Below are positions 16,524-23,663 of a stretch of DNA of 64,000 bases, piece by piece (the stretch's first letter is position 1; the number at the start of each line of letters is the position of its first letter). Under the pieces are notes generated by a model. That model did no database searches and was not told the DNA's origin. It saw only the letters and a program-made list of their open reading frames with translations. The position numbers and the translations under genes are program-made. Source of the stretch: Bradyrhizobium sp. SZCCT0153 (GTDB taxonomy: Bacteria; Pseudomonadota; Alphaproteobacteria; Rhizobiales; Xanthobacteraceae). The stretch lies in contig NZ_JAFCKS010000004.1 in assembly GCF_018129995.1 (NCBI RefSeq), forward strand, positions 1 to 64,000, in the 5' to 3' direction.

Positions 16524-17573
16524 ATGACGATGAAGCGGAATTCTGGGTTTGGCTACACCCTGCTGGGCGCGATCGCGCTCGGTGGCACTGCGGCCCATGC
16601 GGCCGAGCAGATCACCTTCGTCTCGCAAGGCGGAGCCTATCAGCAGGCACAGACGGTGGCGATCCTCGATCCCTCCGCCAAGAAGCTCGGCATCACCATC
16701 AACCAGGACTCGATTCCCGACGCCTGGCCCGCGATCAAGACCCAGGTCGGCAGCGGCAAGCCGATCTGGGACGTCGTCGACACCCCGACCGGCTATTGCC
16801 TGCGCGGCGGCGAGCAAGGGCTGATCGAGAAGCTCGACTTCTCGAAAATCCCGAACGCGGCGGCGATGCCGGAGGCGTATCGCAGCCCCTATTCGGTGTC
16901 CTACGAGTTCTATTCCAGCGTGCTGGCCTACAGCCAGAAGACCTTCCCGAAGGATGCGCCGAACAGCTGGGTCGACTTCTGGGACGTCAAGAAATTCCCC
17001 GGCCGCCGCGCCCTGCGCAACCACCCGATCGCCACGCTCGAGGCGGCGCTGATGGCCGACGGCGTCGCGCCCGACAAGCTCTATCCGCTCGACGTCGATC
17101 GCGCCTTCAAGAAGCTGGAAGAGATCAAGCCGAATATCACGGTGTGGTGGACCTCCGGTGCGCAGTCGGCGCAGTTGCTCAACGACGGCGAGGTCGACAT
17201 GGAGATGGCCTGGAACGGCCGTGTCAGCGCTGTCGCGAAAGAGGGCGCGAAGGTCGCTTTCACCTACAATCAGGGTATCCTGCAGAGCACCTCGCTCTGC
17301 ATCCTCAAGGGTGCGCCGAACCTCGACACCGCGGTGAAGTTCCTCAACGAGGCCGTCGATCCCGTGCACCAGGCCAATCTGCCGCTGCAGATCGACTATG
17401 GTCCGGGCAATCCCAAGGCGTTCGAGACCAACGTGATCAAGCCCGAGCGCGCCGCGCAATTGCCGAGCGAGCCGGCCAATGCGGCCAAGCAGGCGCTGAT
17501 GTCCTACGCCTGGTGGTCCTCGCCCGCCGGCGAGGCGGCCGAGAAGCGCTGGGCGTCGTTCATGCAGAAGTAA
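16524..17573 (+). CDS. ABC transporter solute-binding protein, polyamine (PotD) type
   Basis: A 349-residue periplasmic protein. The signal peptide (MTMKRNSGFGYTLLGAIALG to AHA, cut before AEQITF) precedes a type-II binding fold with VSQGGAYQQAQTVAILDP, PIWDVVDTPTGYC and NDGEVDMEMAWNGRV. These match the PotD/spermidine-preferring group. Ligand class (polyamine, opine or a related cation) is inferred. ATG at 16524 follows ggaggaggcgagg. It completes the ATPase-dehalogenase-oxidase-binding-protein-permease-permease operon and is probably the most strongly expressed component. Confidence 0.87.
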   Translation: MTMKRNSGFGYTLLGAIALGGTAAHAAEQITFVSQGGAYQQAQTVAILDPSAKKLGITINQDSIPDAWPAIKTQVGSGKPIWDVVDTPTGYCLRGGEQGLIEKLDFSKIPNAAAMPEAYRSPYSVSYEFYSSVLAYSQKTFPKDAPNSWVDFWDVKKFPGRRALRNHPIATLEAALMADGVAPDKLYPLDVDRAFKKLEEIKPNITVWWTSGAQSAQLLNDGEVDMEMAWNGRVSAVAKEGAKVAFTYNQGILQSTSLCILKGAPNLDTAVKFLNEAVDPVHQANLPLQIDYGPGNPKAFETNVIKPERAAQLPSEPANAAKQALMSYAWWSSPAGEAAEKRWASFMQK

Positions 17574-17589
17574 GCGAAGCGAGGCCGCG

Positions 17590-18459
17590 TTGACGACATC
17601 CGTGCCAGATCCCTCCCAAAAGCATCAGCGCCGTGAGCACGGGCTGATGCTGGCATTGGTGTCGCCGGCGCTGCTCGTGATCCTGCTGCTGATCGTGCTG
17701 CCGGTCGGCTGGCTGGCCTGGCAGTCGATCTACCATGACGGCTTCACGCTGGAGAACTATCGCCGCATCTTCACCGAAGACATCTACTGGCGCAGCTTTG
17801 CGCTGACCTTCGAGATCAGTCTCGCGGTCACGTTGATCGCGCTGTTGCTCGGTTATCCCGTCGCCTATCTCGCCAATTCCGTGCCGAAGGGGTGGAGCAT
17901 CCTGATCCTTGCGCTGGTCGTGCTGCCGTTCTGGACCAGCGTGCTGGTGCGGGCCTATGCGTGGCTGGCGCTGCTCCAGCGCACCGGCGTGATCAACCAG
18001 CTGTTGCGTTATCTCGATGTGATCTCCGAGCCGCTCGCGCTGGTCCACAACACCTTCGGCACGGTGGTGGCGACCGTGCACATCCTGCTGCCATTCATGG
18101 TGCTGCCGCTCTACGCCACCATGCAGAAGATTCCAGGCGATTTGATGCAGGCCGGCGCCAGCCTGGGTGCGAGCCCGTCGCTCACCTTCGCCCGCGTCTT
18201 CCTGCCGCTGTCGCTGCCGGGCGTGCTCGCGGGCTGCACCATGGTGTTCGTGCTCTGCCTCGGCTTCTACATCACGCCGGAACTGCTCGGCGGCGGCCGT
18301 ACGGTGATGGTGTCGATGCTGGTGAGCCGCAACGTCGAGCTCTACAACCAGTTCGGGGCTGCGAGCGCGGTCGCCGTCGTGCTGCTCGTCAGCGTGCTCC
18401 TGATCTTTGTCGCCGTCAGCCGCTTCATCTCGCTCGATCGTATCCTGGGGCAGAAATGA
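17590..18459 (+). CDS. ABC transporter permease, PotB type
   Basis: A 289-residue inner-membrane permease with six predicted helices. The conserved EAA-loop-like segment is QAGASLGASPSLTFARVFLP. N-terminal helix: LMLALVSPALLVILLLIVLPV. It forms one half of the translocation pore with the next gene product. TTG at 17590 follows gagg with a six-base spacing. The stop overlaps the next start (ATGA), indicating coupled translation. Confidence 0.87.
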   Translation: MTTSVPDPSQKHQRREHGLMLALVSPALLVILLLIVLPVGWLAWQSIYHDGFTLENYRRIFTEDIYWRSFALTFEISLAVTLIALLLGYPVAYLANSVPKGWSILILALVVLPFWTSVLVRAYAWLALLQRTGVINQLLRYLDVISEPLALVHNTFGTVVATVHILLPFMVLPLYATMQKIPGDLMQAGASLGASPSLTFARVFLPLSLPGVLAGCTMVFVLCLGFYITPELLGGGRTVMVSMLVSRNVELYNQFGAASAVAVVLLVSVLLIFVAVSRFISLDRILGQK

Positions 18460-19241
18460 TGCGAGTGTCGCCCGCCCGGATCGCTCTCTATGTCGTCAGC
18501 GCGCTGGTGCTGGTCTATCTGATCCTGCCGGTGCTGATCATCGCGCCGATCTCGTTCTCCAGCGCGCGCTTCCTGACCTTCCCGCCGCCGTCGCTGTCGC
18601 TGCGCTGGTATCAGCAGTATTTTTCCAATCCGGCCTGGATGCAGGCGACGCGGGTGACGCTGACGGTTGCGCTCCTGACCGTTCTGATCGCCACGCCGCT
18701 CGGGGTTGCGGCCGCCTATGCGATCAGCCAGTCGAAGCTGCGCATCATGCGGTTGATCCACATGATGCTGTTGTTGCCGCTGGTGGTGCCGATCATCATC
18801 ACCGCGGTCGGCATCTTCTTCGTCTATGCCAAGGTCGGCCTGGTCGCGACCCTGCCGGGCCTCGTGCTCGCCAACGTGATGCTGGGCCTGCCCTACGTCA
18901 TCATCTCCGTGCTGGCGGGCTTGCAGAGCTTCGATCCGGCGCAGGAAATGGTGGCGCGCAGCCTCGGCATGAACCGCCTGCGCAGCTTCTTTGCGGTCAC
19001 GCTGCCGCAGATCAAGTCCAGCGTGGTCGCCGGCGGCATCTTCGCCTTCATCTCGGCGATGGACGAGACCATCGTCGCGCTGTTCATCTCCGGCGGCCAG
19101 TATCAGCCGCTGACCAAGCGCATGTTCACCGCGCTCCGCGACGAGATCGATCCGACCATCGCCGCGATCTCGACGCTGATGACGGCGGCCTCGTTCATGC
19201 TGGTGCTGCTGGCGAGCGCGCGGCAGAAGAAGAGTGGGTGA
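18456..19241 (+). CDS. ABC transporter permease, PotC type
   Basis: A 261-residue permease with five or six helices. The EAA motif is SFDPAQEMVARSLGMNRLRSFF. The late SAMDETIVALFIS segment is strongly typical of PotC/PotI proteins. It starts inside the stop of the preceding permease (18456) and converges with the TetR gene, ending seven bases before that gene's stop. The open frame runs upstream through the previous gene but is a shadow there. Confidence 0.88.
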   Translation: MMRVSPARIALYVVSALVLVYLILPVLIIAPISFSSARFLTFPPPSLSLRWYQQYFSNPAWMQATRVTLTVALLTVLIATPLGVAAAYAISQSKLRIMRLIHMMLLLPLVVPIIITAVGIFFVYAKVGLVATLPGLVLANVMLGLPYVIISVLAGLQSFDPAQEMVARSLGMNRLRSFFAVTLPQIKSSVVAGGIFAFISAMDETIVALFISGGQYQPLTKRMFTALRDEIDPTIAAISTLMTAASFMLVLLASARQKKSG

Positions 19242-19247
19242 GGGCTA

Positions 19248-19898
19248 CTAATTCTGCTTCCCCAGCCACGCCAGGATCATCTCTACGATCTGCGTGCGGC
19301 TCTTCGCGAGCACCCTGGGCTCGCTGAGGTCGCGGTCGAACAGGGCGCCGAAAGTGTGGCGGTTGGCGACGCGGAAGAAGCAGTAGGAGGAGATGGCGAG
19401 GTGCAGGTCGATGGCGTCCACGTCGTTGCGGAAGACGCCTTCGCCACGGCCGCGCTTGAGGATGCCGTCGAGCGTCGCGATCACGCTGGCATTGAGCTGG
19501 CGCAGCTGCAGATTCTGCTTCAGGTGCTTGCCGTGGTGGATGTTCTCGATGCTGACGAGGCGGATGAAATTCGGATTGCGCTCGTCATGGTCGAAGGTCG
19601 CCTCGATCAGGCGGCGCAGTCCCTCGCGCGCGTCGCAACTGGCGATGTCGAGCTGGTCCTCCAGCGCGCGGATGCTGCGATAGGCCTCCTCCAGCACCGC
19701 AAGGTAGAGCTGCTCCTTGCCGCCGAAATAATAATAGATCATCCGTTTCGACGTGCGCGTCCGCGCCGCGATCGCATCGACGCGGGCGCCGGAATAGCCC
19801 TCCGAGGCGAATTCAGCCATCGCCACCTCGAGGATGTCGCGCTTGGTTCGCTCGGGGTCGTTGGTGCGCTTCGATAGGGGCGGCATGCGCTCGAGCAT
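19248..19898 (-). CDS. TetR-family regulator
   Basis: A 216-residue regulator. The helix-turn-helix reads TKRDILEVAMAEFASEGYSG, then VDAIAARTRTSKRMIYYYFGGKEQLY; the C-terminal ligand domain is all-helical (IDLHLAISSYCFFRVANRHTFG). The RTSKRMIYYYFGGKEQLY form is common in regulators of efflux or uptake carriers. It is divergent from the MFS gene and an esterase, with an inverted repeat in between, so a repressor of that pair is likely. ATG at 19898 follows GGGAGAAAC; an ATG four codons later is also possible. Confidence 0.87.
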   Translation of the reverse strand: MLERMPPLSKRTNDPERTKRDILEVAMAEFASEGYSGARVDAIAARTRTSKRMIYYYFGGKEQLYLAVLEEAYRSIRALEDQLDIASCDAREGLRRLIEATFDHDERNPNFIRLVSIENIHHGKHLKQNLQLRQLNASVIATLDGILKRGRGEGVFRNDVDAIDLHLAISSYCFFRVANRHTFGALFDRDLSEPRVLAKSRTQIVEMILAWLGKQN

Positions 19899-19989
19899 CG
19901 CTGTTTCTCCCGCCAGTTTCCACGGATCACCTTGAAGGTGAAGGCAAATTTCACCTGCCGCAGCATTGATCCAACGTGTATTGCATAAA

Positions 19990-20004
19990 CGTACTAGTTC
20001 GTAC
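19990..20004. promoter_or_regulatory. Candidate TetR operator
   Basis: The sequence cgtactagttcgtac has an actagt centre (the near-palindrome cg-t-actagt-t-cg covers 19990-20001) and a repeated gtac at each side (19991-19994, 20001-20004). It lies midway in the 207-bp gap between the TetR gene and the MFS carrier. ACTAGT/GTAC-centred sites occur in several TetR regulators, so control of both genes is a reasonable guess. Confidence 0.5.
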
Positions 20005-20105
20005 ATTATGGCTTCAAACCAAGGTTGCGGCAACCAGAACCACAAAAATGCGCGCGGCGGTCAGCCTGACGCGAACCGCACCGGACACATGGGGAGGAGA
20101 TTCAG

Positions 20106-21446
20106 ATGACGTTGACATCAACCGCACCGCTGCACGCGCCGTCCAGCGCGGAGGCCACGCCGAACAAGCTGCCCAAGCGCGCCGCGCTCGTCAGCTTCGT
20201 CGGCAGCATGCTCGAATACTACGACTTCTTCATCTACGGCACCGCGGCGGCGCTGATCTTTCCAAAAGTGTTCTTTGCCAATGTCGATCCGTCGACCGGG
20301 ACGCTGCTCGCGCTGCTCTCTTTTGGCATCGGCTACGTCGCGCGTCCCGTCGGCGCCGTCATCCTCGGTCATTTCGGCGACCGCATCGGCCGCAAGACGG
20401 TGCTGCTGTTCACCCTCGTGCTGATGGGCGGCTCGACGCTTGCGATCGGCCTCTTGCCGGATGCCAAGGCGATCGGCAACGCCGCGCCCGTCATCCTGAC
20501 CCTGCTTCGCCTGTTGCAGGGCCTCTCGGCCGCCGGCGAGCAGAGCGGGGCGAACTCGCTGACGCTGGAGCATTCGGCCAATTCCAACCGCGCCTTCTTC
20601 ACGAGCTGGACCCTGAGCGGCACACAGGCCGGCGCGATCCTGGCGACGCTGGTGTTCATCCCGGCGTCGAGCCTGCCGGAAGACCAGCTCCTGAGCTGGG
20701 GCTGGCGCATTCCGTTCCTGCTGTCGTTCTTCGTGCTGGTCGTCGCCTATCTGGTGCGGCGGACCATGCCGGAGACGCCGGTTTTCGAGGACATCAAGGA
20801 CAAGGCGCAGGTTGCGCGCTTCCCCGTGGTCGCGTTGCTGCGCGACTATTGGCCGGACGTGCTGCGCGTGATCGCCTGCGCGCTGATCGCCACCGTCAGC
20901 ACCATGACCGCCGTGTTCGCGCTCGGCTACGCCACCAGCAAGTTCGGCGTCGCGCGCCCGACCATGCTGTGGGCCGGCGTGCTCGGCAATGTCACGGCGC
21001 TGATCACGCAGCCGTTCTGGGCCCTGCTCGCCGACAAGATCGGTCGCAAGCCAGTGTTCATCGGCGGCGTGCTCGGTTGCGCGGTGCTGCTGTTCCCGTA
21101 TTTCATGCTGATCACGTCGGGAAATACGATCGCGATCTTCGCCGCTGCGATGATCCTCTCGGGGATAATCTACGCCGCGCCGAATGCGATCTGGCCGTCC
21201 TTCTATGCCGAGATGTTCGCGGCGCGCGTGCGCTATTCCGGCACCGCGATCGGCACCCAGCTCGGTTTCCTCGCCGCTGGCTTCACGCCGCTGGTGAGCG
21301 CGAGCCTGGTCGGCGAGGGACCGAACGGCTGGATTCCCGTCGCGATCTTCGTGGCCTGCTGCTGCGTGATCTCGGCGGCGGCCGCAGCGACCGCGCGCGA
21401 AACCCACAATGTGGATATCGCCGATCTCGGCAAGCGACGTGCTTGA
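20106..21446 (+). CDS. MFS transporter, metabolite:H+ symporter (ShiA/MHS) type
   Basis: A 446-residue carrier with 12 predicted membrane spans. Family hallmarks are the start of helix 1 LVSFVGSMLEYYDFFIYGTA, the loop 2-3 motif GHFGDRIGRKTVLLFTL, and a second such loop ALLADKIGRKPVFIGG. The EYYDFFIYG segment is characteristic of the shikimate/alpha-ketoglutarate/proline-type MHS group. The substrate is probably an organic acid. ATG at 20106 follows ggggaggag. The downstream esterase starts 24 bases after its stop, implying a shared transcript. Confidence 0.88.
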   Translation: MTLTSTAPLHAPSSAEATPNKLPKRAALVSFVGSMLEYYDFFIYGTAAALIFPKVFFANVDPSTGTLLALLSFGIGYVARPVGAVILGHFGDRIGRKTVLLFTLVLMGGSTLAIGLLPDAKAIGNAAPVILTLLRLLQGLSAAGEQSGANSLTLEHSANSNRAFFTSWTLSGTQAGAILATLVFIPASSLPEDQLLSWGWRIPFLLSFFVLVVAYLVRRTMPETPVFEDIKDKAQVARFPVVALLRDYWPDVLRVIACALIATVSTMTAVFALGYATSKFGVARPTMLWAGVLGNVTALITQPFWALLADKIGRKPVFIGGVLGCAVLLFPYFMLITSGNTIAIFAAAMILSGIIYAAPNAIWPSFYAEMFAARVRYSGTAIGTQLGFLAAGFTPLVSASLVGEGPNGWIPVAIFVACCCVISAAAAATARETHNVDIADLGKRRA

Positions 21447-21469
21447 GCGAAAAACAGGATAGCGATCGC

Positions 21470-22984
21470 ATGCTGACCAATGCAGTTCCGACGACGAGTG
21501 GGCCGATCGTCGGCTCTGAACAGGCCGGCATGCGTGCCTTCAAGGGCGTGCCGTTCGCGATCGCGCCGCGCTTCGCCAGGGCGAGGCCGCCGCTTTCGTG
21601 GACGGAACCGCGCCGCTGCACGGACTACGGCGCTTTTGCGCCGCAGCCCGGGCATCTCGACAACGCGGATGAGGTGTCCTGTCTCAGCCTGAACATCTGG
21701 GCGCCGGCGGGGGCCGATCGTCCGCTGCCGGTGCTGTTCTTCATCCATGGCGGGGCCTTCGTCACCGGTGGCGGCGCCGATTATGACGGCTCTTTCCTTG
21801 CCGCGTGCGGGCCGGCCGTGATCGTCACCATCAACTATCGGCTCGGGCCGCTCGGCTTCCTGCAATTGCATCGCCATGGGCTCGACGAGGCGAACAATCT
21901 CGCGACGTCGGACGCGCTCGCTGCGCTCGACTGGGTGCGCGCCAATATCGCGAATTTCGGCGGCGATCCGGATGCGATCACGCTGTCGGGCCAATCGGCC
22001 GGCGCCTCCATGGTGATCGCGCTCGCAACCGTGCCACAGGCCAAAGGCAAGTTCATCCGCGCCCTCGCGCTCAGCGCGCCCGGGCGCAACATCATGAGCG
22101 CCGATCATGCCGACGACGTCGCGCGCCGCGTGCTCGACGAACTCGAACTTGCAGGCGATCCCGCCGCGATCGCGGCCGTGGCGCTGCCGAAGCTCTTTGC
22201 GGCGGTGGAGCGGGTCGGCCGCAGACTCGCGGACGAGACCGCCTCAGGCACCGTGTTCGGCCCGGTGCTGGACGGCATCGTGATCCCGCGGGAGCCGCGC
22301 GAGGTCTTTGCCGACGGGACCTTGCGCGACATCCCGCTTTGGCTCGGCTCCTGCCGCGATGAGATGGTGATGTTCCTGAAGAGCACCCCGCCCGCCGCGA
22401 TGATCCGTACCACCGAGCGGAATGTGCGCGCCGCATTCGGCGACGCCGGTTGGGAGCGCCTGCTTGGTTGTTACCGCGCGACGGCGCGCCGCGACGAGGA
22501 TCCCTACGAAGCGCTGCTGTCGGATGCGTTCTGGCATCGTCCGATGGCGGACCTCGCGCGGGTTCACGCTGCGGCAGGCGGTGCAGTGTGGCTGAGCCGG
22601 TTCGACCATCGCCCGGCGCTGGAGCCGTTCCTGTCGCAAGGGCCGACCCACGGCGCCGATAATGCCTGTCTTTGGGCGCATCTGCCGAATTTCATCGATC
22701 GCCCGATCCTGAAGCGCAAGGGCGGTTCGATGACACCTGCCGACATCGATGTCGCCGCGCAGTTCCAGGCAGACCTGTTGCGGTTTGTCACGACGGGCCG
22801 GCCCGATATTGCCGAGGCCTGGCCGAGGTTTGGTGCGAGCAAGGAGGCTCTTGCGATTTTCGCTCAGCCGTTCCAAGTCTGTGCGCTCACCGAAGGCGCG
22901 CGCTTCCGCGTCTGGGCGGAGCTTCTGGCAGAAGATGCGACGCAGGGTACGGTCGCAATGCGGGGTGGGAGCGTCCGCGCCTGA
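21470..22984 (+). CDS. Carboxylesterase, type B family
   Basis: A 504-residue alpha/beta hydrolase. The oxyanion motif HGGAF is in VLFFIHGGAFVTGGG, the nucleophile Ser176 is in SGQSAGAS, and the downstream His is in THGADNACLWAH. The acid is likely the Asp/Glu in WLGSCRDEM. Type-B esterases cleave carboxylic esters, including pNB-type and aromatic esters. The preceding MFS gene suggests hydrolysis of an imported organic ester or release of a transportable acid. ATG at 21470 has AGGA ten bases ahead. No signal peptide is seen, so it should be cytoplasmic. Confidence 0.85.
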   Translation: MLTNAVPTTSGPIVGSEQAGMRAFKGVPFAIAPRFARARPPLSWTEPRRCTDYGAFAPQPGHLDNADEVSCLSLNIWAPAGADRPLPVLFFIHGGAFVTGGGADYDGSFLAACGPAVIVTINYRLGPLGFLQLHRHGLDEANNLATSDALAALDWVRANIANFGGDPDAITLSGQSAGASMVIALATVPQAKGKFIRALALSAPGRNIMSADHADDVARRVLDELELAGDPAAIAAVALPKLFAAVERVGRRLADETASGTVFGPVLDGIVIPREPREVFADGTLRDIPLWLGSCRDEMVMFLKSTPPAAMIRTTERNVRAAFGDAGWERLLGCYRATARRDEDPYEALLSDAFWHRPMADLARVHAAAGGAVWLSRFDHRPALEPFLSQGPTHGADNACLWAHLPNFIDRPILKRKGGSMTPADIDVAAQFQADLLRFVTTGRPDIAEAWPRFGASKEALAIFAQPFQVCALTEGARFRVWAELLAEDATQGTVAMRGGSVRA

Positions 22985-23022
22985 GCCGACTGCTCTCGGC
23001 ATCGTCGTCGCAGCATGCGCTG

Positions 23023-23655
23023 TCAGTTTGGGCAGGGTTGCCCGGCGGCTCCCCACATGGCCATGTCCTTGACGTGATCCTCAAACGTGCCGGGCGGCGT
23101 CGTACGACCCGCTCCGGGCGCCCATCCGCGCGGGATGAAGCCGTTCAGCGATGCATCGTGCCTGAGATGCTCGAGGAGACCGACGGCGTCGCGCCCGCCA
23201 TTGCGTTTGGGATCCTTCAGCTGTGCACAGATCTCGGCGCCGCTCTTGCCGAACCAGATGAACTCGACCGGAGCAAGCTGCCAGTCGATGCCGGCGCGTG
23301 GCGGCGATGGTGCCGGCTCGTTGGCCTGGGTGGAGGTCATGTGACAGGTCGAGCAGGCGATCTTCTCGGCGCCGATGCGGCTGTCGCCGCCATGGATGTT
23401 CATGCCATGCACGCGCGGCCTGGTTTCGCCTGCCGGCGTCCAGATCGGAATGGCCCTGGCATCGACGTGACAGTTGGCGCAGCGCGGATGCGTCACCACC
23501 GCTTCGATCCGCTTCCAGGCTTCCAGCCCTTCGGCGCGGCTGACGCTGCCCGGCGGCAGAGCGTCCTTTTTGGCCTCGTCCTTGGCCGCGCCGATTCCGG
23601 TGAGGGCCGCAATGGCCGAAGCGGCGAGGGCGAGCCTAATCAGGGATCTCTTCAT
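23023..23655 (-). CDS. Periplasmic di-haem c-type cytochrome partner of the hydroxylase
   Basis: A 210-residue exported protein. The signal peptide MKRSLIRLALAASAIAALTG to GAA is followed by two haem c attachment sites, CANCH (about residue 58-62) and CSTCH (about 100-104). A third cysteine lies near the C-terminus. Such cytochromes take electrons from isoquinoline 1-oxidoreductase-like molybdenum enzymes. Its ATG overlaps the region of the preceding large subunit stop, and it is the last gene of a three-gene operon with IorA- and IorB-like subunits. The acceptor beyond it is unknown. Confidence 0.84.
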   Translation of the reverse strand: MKRSLIRLALAASAIAALTGIGAAKDEAKKDALPPGSVSRAEGLEAWKRIEAVVTHPRCANCHVDARAIPIWTPAGETRPRVHGMNIHGGDSRIGAEKIACSTCHMTSTQANEPAPSPPRAGIDWQLAPVEFIWFGKSGAEICAQLKDPKRNGGRDAVGLLEHLRHDASLNGFIPRGWAPGAGRTTPPGTFEDHVKDMAMWGAAGQPCPN

Positions 23656-23663
23656 GACCCGCC

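Noticed and set aside
19976..22984. A 1002-residue plus-strand frame across the MFS gene and esterase
   Set aside because: The first two thirds are a shadow of the MFS carrier in another frame, full of Arg/Ala. The esterase begins at 21470 with its own ribosome site.
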